Assembly (NCBI RefSeq): GCF_027594505.1
Contig: NZ_CP115149.1
Span: 1,227,070 to 1,291,069, forward strand
Direction of reading: 5' to 3'
From: Tepidiforma flava
GTDB taxonomy: Bacteria; Chloroflexota; Dehalococcoidia; Tepidiformales; Tepidiformaceae
DNA length: 64,000 nucleotides
Positions within the stretch are counted from its first letter, which is position 1, and every line of letters begins with the position of its first letter. Shown piece by piece: positions 7,734-14,662 of this stretch. The notes under the pieces were generated by a model. It was not told the DNA's origin, did not search any database, and saw only the letters and a program-made list of their open reading frames with translations. The position numbers and the translations under genes were made by a program.

Positions 7734-8749
7734 CACAGCCGAAGCGTGGACTGGGCCGGGGCCTCGATGCCCTCTTCGGGAGCACCCCGGCAGCGCCGCC
7801 CGTCGCCGAGCCGCCGCCGGCGGCCGCTCCGCCGCCCGCGGAGCAGCAGCCGCCCGTGCCGGAGCGGGAGCCAGCGCACGAAGTGCCGGCCGAGCCGGCG
7901 GCGCGGCTCGCGCCGGAGCCCCGCCCCGCCGCGCCTGCGCCCCGCCGCGGCGGCCCCGAGCTGCTCGATATCGATCTCATCGCGCCCAACCCGGAGCAGC
8001 CGCGCACCCACTTCGAGCCGGAGCAGCTGCGCGAACTGGCCGATTCCATCCGGGAGCACGGCATCATCCAGCCGCTCATCGTCACCCGCGACGCCGAGGG
8101 CGGCTACCGGCTCATCGCCGGCGAGCGCCGACTGCAGGCCGCCCGCCTCGCCGGGCTCGAAACCGTCCCCGTCGTGGTCCGCGAAGCCGCCGATGAGGAG
8201 CTGCTCGAACTCGCCCTCATCGAAAACATCCAGCGCGCCGACCTGAACCCGGTCGAAGAAGCCATGGCCTACCGCCGGCTCATCGAAGAGTACGGGCTGA
8301 CGCAGGAGGAGGTGGCTCGGCGGGTCGGCAAGAGCCGCGCCACCATCGCGAATGCGCTCCGGCTGCTCCAGCTGGAGGCGGAGATTCGCCGCAGCCTCGT
8401 CTCCGGGGAGATCACCGAGGGCCACGCCCGCGCCCTGCTCGGCCTGCCGGAGGGCCGCGGCCGGGTGAACGCGTGGCGCGAAGTCGTCCGCCGGCAGATG
8501 TCGGTGCGCGATACCGAGAGCTACGTGAGGCGGCAGCTCGCCGCCGCCCCGGAGACGGCATCCAAGCCGGCCGCCCAGACGGCCCGGCGGGATGCCGCCC
8601 TCAGCGACATCGAAGCCCGGCTGCGGCGCGCGCTCAGCACCCGCGTCCGCGTCGAGCCGCAGAAGAAGGGCGCGCGCATCGTCATCGAGTGCTACTCCGC
8701 GGAGGAGTTCGAAAACGTCGTCGCCACCCTGCTCGGGGAGTACCAGTAG
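7730..8749 (+). CDS. parB: Chromosome-partitioning protein ParB (Spo0J)
   Basis: CTP-dependent clamp that loads at parS and spreads. 339 residues. The N-terminal GLGRGLDALFG ParA-contact peptide is followed by a Pro/Ala-rich linker (20-75). The CTPase/nuclease-like domain has NPEQPRTHF, GYRLIAGERRLQAARLAG (the GERRxxA nucleotide motif) and ENIQRADLNPVEEA. A helix-turn-helix (TQEEVARRVGKSRATIANAL) and a C-terminal dimer domain follow. ATG overlaps the parA stop (ATGA). The target sites are the seven parS sequences at 2401-3093. Confidence 0.96.
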   Translation: MTQPKRGLGRGLDALFGSTPAAPPVAEPPPAAAPPPAEQQPPVPEREPAHEVPAEPAARLAPEPRPAAPAPRRGGPELLDIDLIAPNPEQPRTHFEPEQLRELADSIREHGIIQPLIVTRDAEGGYRLIAGERRLQAARLAGLETVPVVVREAADEELLELALIENIQRADLNPVEEAMAYRRLIEEYGLTQEEVARRVGKSRATIANALRLLQLEAEIRRSLVSGEITEGHARALLGLPEGRGRVNAWREVVRRQMSVRDTESYVRRQLAAAPETASKPAAQTARRDAALSDIEARLRRALSTRVRVEPQKKGARIVIECYSAEEFENVVATLLGEYQ

Positions 8750-8751
8750 CC

Positions 8752-9228
8752 ATGGCGCACGAGGAAACGCCCGAACACCGCCTCGCCGACCTCGGCATCG
8801 AGCTGCCGCCCGTGCCGCCCGCGGCCGGGCTGTACGCCCCCGCCGCGCGGAGCGGCAGCCAGCTCTACATCTCCGGCCAGGTGCCGCGCGCCGCGGACGG
8901 CTCCGGCGTCGCCGCCGTCGGCAAGCTGGGCCAGGATGTCACCGTCGAAGAGGGCGCCGCGCTCGCCCGGCTCTGCGCCCTGCAGGCGCTCGCCATCGCC
9001 CGCGCCGAGCTCGGCAGCCTCGACCGGGTGGTGCGGGTGGTGCGGGTGGCGGGGTACGTCGCCAGCGCGCCGGGCTTCACCGGCCACCCGGCCGTCGTGA
9101 ACGGCGCCTCGCAGCTGCTGCTGGACGTCTTCGGCGACGCCGGCCGCCACGCGCGCATCGCCATCGGCGTCGCCGAGCTGCCCGCCGGCGTCCCGGTCGA
9201 GGTCGAATTCCTGTTCGAAGTGGCGTGA
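8752..9228 (+). CDS. RidA/YjgF-family protein
   Basis: Small trimeric Rid-superfamily protein. Family members deaminate reactive enamines/imines, but this 158-residue type belongs to a divergent subgroup and its substrate is unknown. The YISGQVPR strand, the GQDVTVEEGAALARLCALQA helix and the C-terminal RIAIGVAELPAGVPVEVE strand with the conserved ligand-binding Arg are all visible. The ATG lies 2 nt after the parB stop, so it belongs to the parAB transcript. It is the last gene before a terminator-like double hairpin. Confidence 0.85.
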   Translation: MAHEETPEHRLADLGIELPPVPPAAGLYAPAARSGSQLYISGQVPRAADGSGVAAVGKLGQDVTVEEGAALARLCALQALAIARAELGSLDRVVRVVRVAGYVASAPGFTGHPAVVNGASQLLLDVFGDAGRHARIAIGVAELPAGVPVEVEFLFEVA

Positions 9229-9370
9229 GGGCCCGGGGCGCTGGCCGCCTGGCGGCGCGGCGGTGCGGTTGAGCGCGGCCCTTGCCAGACCGCCATGCGG
9301 GACCAGCGGCGGGAGCGACGGTGACGAATTGACACACTCGATGCTGTTGACGATGCTATGAAGGTATCCC

Positions 9371-9423
9371 CCCTCCCTGCTTCGGCGGGAGGGCCAGGCC
9401 GCGGCAACGCGGCCTTGTTTTTT
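9371..9423 (+). terminator. Tandem hairpins ending in an intrinsic terminator
   Basis: The first hairpin is CCCTCCC...GGGAGGG (9371-9393) closed by a UUCG loop. The second is a perfect 7-bp GGCCGCG/CGCGGCC stem with a GCAA loop (9397-9414), followed directly by TTGTTTTTT (9415-9423). It ends the parAB-ridA unit. It also sits only 9 nt before the NYN gene start and downstream of a TTGACA at 9329-9334, so attenuation or a short RNA is possible. Confidence 0.75.
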
Positions 9424-9432
9424 GAGGCGTGC

Positions 9433-10098
9433 GTGCGAGCGGCGGTCTATATCGACGGCTTCAACCTCTACTACGGCATCCGGGCGATGATGCGCACCCG
9501 CGGGGCGGGCGAATTGCGGTGGCTCGATATCCTCGAACTCGCCCGGAAGCTGCTTCCCCGCGATGACATCGTGATCGTCCGGTACTTCACCGCGCTGGTC
9601 GAAGGCCGCCCGGATGACCCGGGAGCGGCAGCCCGCCAGCGGGCCTACCTGAGGGCGCTCGCCACGCTCCCCGGGGTGGAGCTCCACTTCGGCACGTTCA
9701 GGACACGGCGGGTCCGCCTCCCCCGTTCGAACCCGAAGCCTGGCGAGCCGCGCACGGTCGAGGTGTTGCGGACGGAGGAGAAAGGCTCTGACGTGAATCT
9801 CGCGACGTACCTGCTGCTCGACGGATTCCAGGACCGCTACGACGTGGCTGCCGTCGTCAGCAATGACTCGGACCTGGTGGAACCCATCCGCGTGGCCCGA
9901 GAGCACCTTCGGAAGGAGGTCTTCGTCGTGACGCCGCAGCCGCCGATGGTCAACGAGCTGCGGCGCGTGACGACCCGGGTGCGCGACCTTCGCCCGGGCG
10001 TCGTGGCGCGGTGCCAGCTCCCGGTGCCGGTCATCGATGCGCACGGGCGCGAAATTCGCCCGCCGGCCGCGTGGGGGCCGGTCACGCCGCGGCCGTAG
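9433..10098 (+). CDS. NYN-domain (PIN-like) ribonuclease family protein
   Basis: LabA/DUF88-type NYN domain, a metal-dependent RNase fold. The target is unknown. 221 residues. The first acidic strand is AAVYIDGFNLYYGIR. The middle acidic motif is KGSDVNLATYLLLDG, and the third is AAVVSNDSDLVEPIR. Start chosen at GTG 9433 so that the protein begins VRAAVYIDGFN, as homologues do. Starting further upstream would translate the terminator hairpin. The last 40 residues (after TTRVRDLRPG) are not recognised. It stands alone between a terminator and a repeat island. Confidence 0.85.
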   Translation: MRAAVYIDGFNLYYGIRAMMRTRGAGELRWLDILELARKLLPRDDIVIVRYFTALVEGRPDDPGAAARQRAYLRALATLPGVELHFGTFRTRRVRLPRSNPKPGEPRTVEVLRTEEKGSDVNLATYLLLDGFQDRYDVAAVVSNDSDLVEPIRVAREHLRKEVFVVTPQPPMVNELRRVTTRVRDLRPGVVARCQLPVPVIDAHGREIRPPAAWGPVTPRP

Positions 10099-10120
10099 CG
10101 TCTTCCCCCCGCGCCGCCCT

Positions 10121-10520
10121 GCCCCGGGTTGGAGGTTGAAGGTTGGAGGTTGAGGGAACCCCGGTTCCCGCCTCCCGGTTCCCGAAACATCCGTTGGGCG
10201 CCGGCGCCCCGCGGGGACGGAGCCCCGCGGCTACGGGCATCCCCTCCCCGGCCCCTCCCCGCCCCGGGTTGGAGGTTGAAGGTTGAAGGTTGAGGAAGCC
10301 TCCTCCCGGTTCCCGGTTCCCGTCTCCCGGTTCCCGAAACACCCGTTGGGCGCATGGCGCCCCGCGGGGACGGAGCCCCGCGGCTACGGGCATCCCCTCC
10401 CCGGCCCCGCCCCGCCCCGGGTTGGAGGTTGAAGGTTGGAGGTTGGCGGAGCCCCGCCTCCCGGTTCCCGTCTCCCGCCTCCCGCCTCCCGCCTCCCGGT
10501 TCCCGGTTCCCGCCTCCCCG
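10121..10520. repeat. Heptanucleotide repeat island I
   Basis: Most of the 479-bp gap between the NYN gene and prs is repetitive. Three large units start at 10121, 10261 and 10414 (spacing 140 and 153 bp). Each opens with four contiguous heptads GGTTGGA/GGTTGAA (10127-10154, 10267-10294, 10420-10447) and continues with pyrimidine heptads of the type GSYTCCC. Nine of the latter are contiguous at 10456-10518. Units 1 and 2 also share a GC-rich segment ending GCGGCTACGGGCATCCCC. No convincing coding content is seen. A second island lies at 63401-63672. Confidence 0.9.
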
Positions 10521-10577
10521 TGATACCCTCGCTCCCGGCGCTGACGCATCGAGCGCGCCGCATCGAGGGGACCGCCG

Positions 10578-11519
10578 GTGTACAACGACCTCGCCATCTT
10601 CTCCGGCCGCGCCCACCCGGCGCTCGCCGAAGCCATCGCTGCCCGCCTCGGCCGCTCCCTCGGCAAAGTCGATGTCTTCGAGTTCTCCAACGAAAACATC
10701 TTCGTCCAGTTCCAGGAGAACATCCGCCAGCGCGACGTCTTCCTCGTCCAGCCGTTCGTCAGCCCCGTCAATACGTCGATCATGGAGCTCCTCATCATGA
10801 TCGACGCCGCCCGGCGCGCCTCCGCCGGCCGCATCACGGCCGTCATCCCCTACTACGCCTACGGCCGGAGCGACAAGAAGGACCAGCCGCGCGTCCCCAT
10901 CACCGCCCGGCTCATCGCGAACATGCTCGAAACCGCCGGCGCCGACCGCGTCCTCACGCTCAACCTCCACGCCGGCCAGATCCAGGGCTTCTTCAACATC
11001 CCGCTCGATGAGCTGAACGCGCTCTACCCCGTCTCCGCTTACTTCCGCACGAAGAACCTCGCCAACTACACCGTCGTCGCCACCGACGTCGGCGGCGAGA
11101 AACGGGCGCGCGACCTCGCCGTCCGGCTCGATTTGCCCCTCGCCATCATCGACAAGCGCCGCATCGGCAACGCCGAGGTCGCCGAGGCGATGCACGTCAT
11201 CGGCGAAGTCGAAGGCCGGAACTGCCTCATCCTCGACGACGAAATCAGCACGGCCGGGACGATCGTCTCGGCCGTCAACGCGCTGCGGCAGAACGGCGCG
11301 CGCGAAATCATCGTCAGCTGCTACCACCCGGTCTTCGCCGGCCCGGCCGTCGAACGGCTCCGCGCGCTCGACCTCCACGAGATCGTCGTGACCGACTCGG
11401 TGCCGCTCGGCCCGGAGAAGATCCTGCCGAACATGACGGTCATCCCCGTCGCGCCGCAGTTCGGCGACGCCATCGCCCGCATCCACAGCGGCCAGTCGGT
11501 CGGCGCGCTCTTCCAGTAG
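10578..11519 (+). CDS. prs: Ribose-phosphate pyrophosphokinase
   Basis: Makes PRPP from ribose 5-phosphate and ATP for nucleotide, His and Trp synthesis. 313 residues, family length. Seen: VQFQENIRQRDVFLVQ, the IPYYAYGRSDKKDQPR flexible-loop region, LNLHAGQIQGFF, and the PRPP-binding loop CLILDDEISTAGTI. GTG start preceded by a GAGGGGA about 8 nt upstream. Monocistronic between the repeat island and the c-di-AMP riboswitch. Confidence 0.95.
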   Translation: MYNDLAIFSGRAHPALAEAIAARLGRSLGKVDVFEFSNENIFVQFQENIRQRDVFLVQPFVSPVNTSIMELLIMIDAARRASAGRITAVIPYYAYGRSDKKDQPRVPITARLIANMLETAGADRVLTLNLHAGQIQGFFNIPLDELNALYPVSAYFRTKNLANYTVVATDVGGEKRARDLAVRLDLPLAIIDKRRIGNAEVAEAMHVIGEVEGRNCLILDDEISTAGTIVSAVNALRQNGAREIIVSCYHPVFAGPAVERLRALDLHEIVVTDSVPLGPEKILPNMTVIPVAPQFGDAIARIHSGQSVGALFQ

Positions 11520-11544
11520 CGGCGGGCCGGGGTTCGAACGCCCA

Positions 11545-11570
11545 GCGCTTCGGCGAAGCGCCCGCGCGGG
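11545..11570 (+). terminator. Possible prs terminator hairpins
   Basis: A perfect GCGCTTC-GGC-GAAGCGC stem (11545-11561) is followed by the palindrome CCCGCGCGGG (11561-11570). There is no clear U-run, so termination strength is uncertain. Confidence 0.35.
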
Positions 11571-11632
11571 CAATTGTTATGACGTTGTAATGCGCCGTTG
11601 ACGAACTGTTGAACCACGCCGCGCGCCGGATG

Positions 11633-11641
11633 TGGTACAAC
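11633..11641 (+). promoter_or_regulatory. Extended -10 element TGG-TACAAC
   Basis: TGGTACAAC (11633-11641) places +1 near 11648, at the 5' edge of the c-di-AMP riboswitch. No good -35 at standard spacing. TTGACG at 11598 and TTGAAC at 11609 are too far upstream. Confidence 0.45.
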
Positions 11642-11643
11642 GA

Positions 11644-11775
11644 TGGTGCCGAATCGGCGGCCCGGCCGCCGAGCGGGGGAACCGTCTCTTTGGGGTGTAT
11701 CCCGGCTGCGGCCGGGTAGGCGACTCCCCTCGCCGAACCCGTCAGCTAACCCCGCAGGCATCGGGGAGAGGCCCG
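11644..11775 (+). promoter_or_regulatory. c-di-AMP riboswitch (ydaO/yuaA type)
   Basis: Carries the ordered conserved blocks of the ydaO class: GCCGAATC, GAGCGGGGGAACC, TTTGGGGTGTATC, TAGGCGACTCC, CGAACCCGTCAGCTAACC, then GCAGGC and a closing GGGGAGAG. The spacing and order match the second copy at 46620. c-di-AMP binding normally turns such genes off. The only gene downstream is the 58-residue zinc ribbon at 11890, an unusual regulon member. A GC-rich stem (GCCGGCCGC.../...GGGCCGGCGGC, about 11830-11855) between aptamer and gene could act as the expression platform. Confidence 0.88.
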
Positions 11776-11889
11776 GCAGCCCTCCAGCCTGCCGCGCGTG
11801 CCTCTCAGGTCCACCGGGATAGTCGCGGGCCGGCCGCAGCGCCGGGCCGGCGGCATCCCCCAAGAGCTGACACTGCAGGAGGCACGACG

Positions 11890-12066
11890 ATGCTCCGACC
11901 CGGTTTCCAGCCCTGGTGGCGCCGCTGGCTGGCGCCGCAGCCCGCCAACCCCATCGCCCGCCAGCAGGTGGTCCGCACCTGCCCGGAATGCCGCGCGCCC
12001 TACGAACCGCGCCAGCGGTACTGCCCCGGCTGCCACATCGCCACCCCTGAGTGGCGCTACGGCTAA
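11890..12066 (+). CDS. Small zinc-ribbon protein under c-di-AMP riboswitch
   Basis: 58 residues: a basic, Trp-rich head (PWWRRWLAPQ) then one zinc ribbon made of CPECRAPY and CPGCH knuckles, ending PEWRYG. Function unknown. Such single ribbons often mediate protein or RNA contacts. The ATG at 11890 has a good GGAGG 5 nt upstream. It is the only coding sequence between the riboswitch and two strong hairpins downstream, so it is the likely regulated gene. Confidence 0.75.
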   Translation: MLRPGFQPWWRRWLAPQPANPIARQQVVRTCPECRAPYEPRQRYCPGCHIATPEWRYG

Positions 12067-12088
12067 AGACGCCCAGTTCCCTCCTCTG

Positions 12089-12145
12089 GTGTGCTGCGAC
12101 CCCTGGCAGCACACACCGGCGGGCCGCCCCGGCACGGGCGGCCCG
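12089..12145 (+). terminator. Two hairpins after zinc-ribbon gene
   Basis: An 8-bp stem GTGTGCTG/CAGCACAC (12089-12114) and a 10-bp stem CGGGCCGCCC/GGGCGGCCCG (12120-12145) follow the gene. Only TT follows the second stem, so Rho-independent function is not certain. Confidence 0.5.
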
Positions 12146-12192
12146 TTCGGCGTCCAGCTTGACCGGCGCGTGACCCCTCGGCGCCGGCCTGC

Positions 12193-12198
12193 GACAAT
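12193..12198 (+). promoter_or_regulatory. -10 element GACAAT, leaderless start at 12205
   Basis: GACAAT ends 6 nt before GTG 12205. No Shine-Dalgarno is visible, consistent with a leaderless transcript. Confidence 0.5.
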
Positions 12199-12204
12199 CG
12201 CAAG

Positions 12205-13110
12205 GTGACGAACGCCGACCCCGATGCCCCGCTGCCTGGCGGCGAAGCGGAGGCCCCGGCCCCCATCGCCGCCGAGGAAGGCAGCGGCCGCCCCGTCTAC
12301 CTCCGCCGCCAGCCGGTTTGGAGCTACTTCCTCACCCCGGGCGCGGTCCTCATCGGCGCGCTCCTCATCGCCGGCGCCATCTGGTGGCAGCCGGGCAGCG
12401 ACGATGCAGTCCCCGCCGCCCCTGCCGCGGGAGGCACCGCTGCCGCCGGCACCGCCGCGGCCGGCGCTTCGCCGACCGCCGCCGCGCAGGCCTCGCTCCT
12501 CGATGCCTTCCTCGGCTACGCCCGCACCGTCGGCCTCGATGAGCAGCAGCTGATGCAGTGCCTCAACGACGGCGCGAACGTCCAGCTCATCAACAGCCAC
12601 CTCCAGCGCGGCAACCAGCTCGGCGTGAGCGGCACGCCCACGTTCTTCATCAACAACAAGAAGCTCGTCGGCGCCCAGCCCACCGCGCTCCTGCTCGAAA
12701 TCATCGAGAAGGAGCGCTCGCCGAACCCGCCGACGTCCATCGATGCCTACTCGCCGCAGCTCCAGCAGCTGGCGGCCACGAATCCGCCCTCGTTCGAAAT
12801 CCTGCCCTCGCGGCCGGACCTCTCCGGCGCCGCCTTCGAAGGCAGCCCCAGCGCGCGCGTCGTCATCGCCGAGTTCAGCGATTTCCAGTGCCCCTTCTGC
12901 CTCCGCTGGAACCAGGTGACGCTGCCGGAAGTGCGCAAGCTCCTCGGGGACGAGGTCGCGCTCGCCTTCCTCCACTTCCCCATCACGCAAATCCATCCGA
13001 ACGCCGGCAACGCCAGCCTGCTCGCCATCTGCGCCGGCAAGCAGGGCAAGTTCTGGGAGATGCACGACCTCCTCTTCGCCCGCCAGCAGGAGTGGGGCAG
13101 CCTGCGGTAA
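12205..13110 (+). CDS. Membrane-anchored DsbA-like thiol oxidoreductase with permuted domain order
   Basis: 301 residues. Cytoplasmic head (1-35), one membrane helix (about 36-58, WSYFLTPGAVLIGALLIAG), Ala/Thr linker, then a thioredoxin-like region. The order is reversed relative to DsbA. The half normally C-terminal comes first: GYARTVGLDEQQLMQCL, then the cis-Pro strand GVSGTPTFFINNKKLVGAQP with Pro145. After a 50-residue linker comes the half normally N-terminal: FSDFQCPFCLRW with CxxC at 229-232, FPITQIHPNAG, and GKFWEMHDLLFARQQEWG at the very end. The two halves together make one complete domain, so this is a circular permutation rather than a truncation. Probably extracytoplasmic disulfide chemistry. 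Confidence 0.8.
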   Translation: MTNADPDAPLPGGEAEAPAPIAAEEGSGRPVYLRRQPVWSYFLTPGAVLIGALLIAGAIWWQPGSDDAVPAAPAAGGTAAAGTAAAGASPTAAAQASLLDAFLGYARTVGLDEQQLMQCLNDGANVQLINSHLQRGNQLGVSGTPTFFINNKKLVGAQPTALLLEIIEKERSPNPPTSIDAYSPQLQQLAATNPPSFEILPSRPDLSGAAFEGSPSARVVIAEFSDFQCPFCLRWNQVTLPEVRKLLGDEVALAFLHFPITQIHPNAGNASLLAICAGKQGKFWEMHDLLFARQQEWGSLR

Positions 13111-13144
13111 TCCCGATTTCACGCGTCCGCGCCCGCGGGCGCGC

Positions 13145-13150
13145 TACCAT
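13145..13150 (+). promoter_or_regulatory. -10 element TACCAT near start at 13160
   Basis: TACCAT lies 9 nt before the ATG at 13160 with no Shine-Dalgarno, so the transcript would be leaderless or nearly so. Confidence 0.45.
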
Positions 13151-13159
13151 CGAAGCGTC

Positions 13160-13921
13160 ATGCCCGAGACCCGCCGCTCCGGCGTCCGCATCCACTACCG
13201 CGTCGAAGGCCGCGGCGACCCGGTCGTGCTCGTCCACGGCTACACCGCCTCCGGCTGGTCGAACTGGGTCGCCCCCGGCTGGGTCGAGCGGCTCGCCGGC
13301 GAGCACACGCTCATCATCCCGGACTTGCGGGGTCACGGCCGGAGCGAAAAGCCGCCCGAGACCGGCGCCTACAGCCGCGCCGCCCTCGCTGCCGATGTCC
13401 TCGCGGTGATGGACGAAGAAGGCATCGAGCGCGCGCCGGTCGTCGGCTACTCGATGGGCGGCATGGTGGCGCTCGAACTGCTCGGCCGCCACCGCGCGCG
13501 GTTCGAACGCGGCGTCATCGGCGGGATGGGGAGCTACTTCCCCCGCGCTGCCGGCCGGTTCGCCTTCGAGCGGCGCCACCCGCGGAGCCTCGCCCCGGCG
13601 CGCCGGCCGCTCGACCACCTCGCCTACCTGGCCCGCTACTGGAGCGAGATGGACCTCGTCGCGCTCAACCGCGTCTTCCGCGGCGTCTTCCGCGACGGCG
13701 TGCCGGTGGACCCGGCCGTTTTGCCCGCCATCCGCCAGCCGGTGCTCGTCGCCGCCGGCACGCGCGATGTCTTCTTCGAGCCGGCGGCAGCGCTCGCCCG
13801 GCAGCTGCCGAACGCCCGCTTCCTGCCCGTCCCGCACGATGCCCACATCAGCGCCATCCGCAACCCGCGCTTCATCGAAGCGGCGGCAGCCTTTCTGCGC
13901 GCGCCGGTAGCTATGCGGTAG
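13160..13921 (+). CDS. Alpha/beta-fold hydrolase
   Basis: 253-residue alpha/beta hydrolase of unknown substrate. Oxyanion strand VVLVHGYTASG, PDLRGHGRSEKP, nucleophile elbow VGYSMGGM, acid in AAGTRDVFFEP, and His in VPHDAHIS complete the triad. No signal peptide, so cytoplasmic. Monocistronic. Its 3' end abuts the convergent DUF2231 gene with 7 bp between them. The last codons overlap a GTAGC-rich dyad. Confidence 0.85.
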   Translation: MPETRRSGVRIHYRVEGRGDPVVLVHGYTASGWSNWVAPGWVERLAGEHTLIIPDLRGHGRSEKPPETGAYSRAALAADVLAVMDEEGIERAPVVGYSMGGMVALELLGRHRARFERGVIGGMGSYFPRAAGRFAFERRHPRSLAPARRPLDHLAYLARYWSEMDLVALNRVFRGVFRDGVPVDPAVLPAIRQPVLVAAGTRDVFFEPAAALARQLPNARFLPVPHDAHISAIRNPRFIEAAAAFLRAPVAMR

Positions 13922-13928
13922 CTACGGA

Positions 13929-14438
13929 TTAGTAGCGGCCGGCGGCGAAGGAGCCGACGTCCTTCCAGACGAGCTGTGCGCCGGAATGGCCGGCGACCGT
14001 CATGGTTGCGATGGCGACGACGCCGATGATGCCGGCCGCCGCCCAGGCCGCCAGCGGCGCCCAGCGCGGCAGCGCCCGCTTCCGTTCGATGAGGGCGAGC
14101 ACGGCGAAGCCCGTGAGCCCAAGCCCAAGGATGACCGCCCAAAAGAAGGCGGCGTCGCCCTGCTCCGGGTGGTCGCCGAAGCGCACCTGCTGGCCGGCCG
14201 CGCGGGCGGCGCTCTTCACGGAGTCCTCGAGCGGCTCGCCGGAGGCCTTCGCCAGCCAGGCGAAGACGGCGCCGGCGATGCCGACGGCGGCCGCCGGCAG
14301 CGCATAGACGCGCCGCCAGGCTGGTCGCCACCCGGTGGCTACATGGAAGACGGCCGCCAGCGGCACCAGCACGACCGCGGCATGGACGACGAGCGGGTGG
14401 GCGGGCAGGCCCGCGATGGTGAACAGGAACGGCGGCAT
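13929..14438 (-). CDS. DUF2231-type membrane protein
   Basis: 169 residues with four predicted membrane helices. The N-terminus PAHPLVVHAAVVLVPLAAV is characteristic of the DUF2231 family, often proposed to bind heme through conserved His. His residues occur at the membrane edge (AHPLVVHAA). The ATG at 14438 was chosen over an upstream in-frame ATG because GAGGAGG lies just before it on the minus strand. No partner gene is adjacent. Confidence 0.8.
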   Translation of the reverse strand: MPPFLFTIAGLPAHPLVVHAAVVLVPLAAVFHVATGWRPAWRRVYALPAAAVGIAGAVFAWLAKASGEPLEDSVKSAARAAGQQVRFGDHPEQGDAAFFWAVILGLGLTGFAVLALIERKRALPRWAPLAAWAAAGIIGVVAIATMTVAGHSGAQLVWKDVGSFAAGRY

Positions 14439-14662
14439 GGAGCCTCCTCTGCTGCAGCGTGCGAACGTCTCGCCGGCGGAAGTGTCATTCCTCGCCGCAT
14501 TGCGGAAAAGGAACCTTGGCATCCGCTTCTTTACCGGCCGCGCCGGCCCATTCCCGCGCGATTCGCCGGTGCGAACGCGCGCCAGCCGGGCGGCTCGACA
14601 GCGCTCCGCCCGGGGCGGAGAATCGCCCCCGAAGCCCGTTCGCGAACGGAGGTGCCGCCGCC

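Noticed and set aside
9329-9362. Complete sigma-70 promoter for the NYN gene
   Set aside because: TTGACA is present, but no acceptable -10 lies at 16-18 bp; the candidate TATGAA is 22 bp away. Not annotated as a promoter.
11531-11561. tRNA-like T-loop GGTTCGAAC after prs
   Set aside because: Flanking bases do not form a T-stem and no acceptor or anticodon arm is present. The following hairpin fits a terminator better. A similar GGTTCGAACC near 50780 was rejected for the same reason.
13111-13159. Missing remainder of a truncated DsbA after 13110
   Set aside because: No frame continues the DsbA domain downstream. All expected parts are already present upstream in permuted order.
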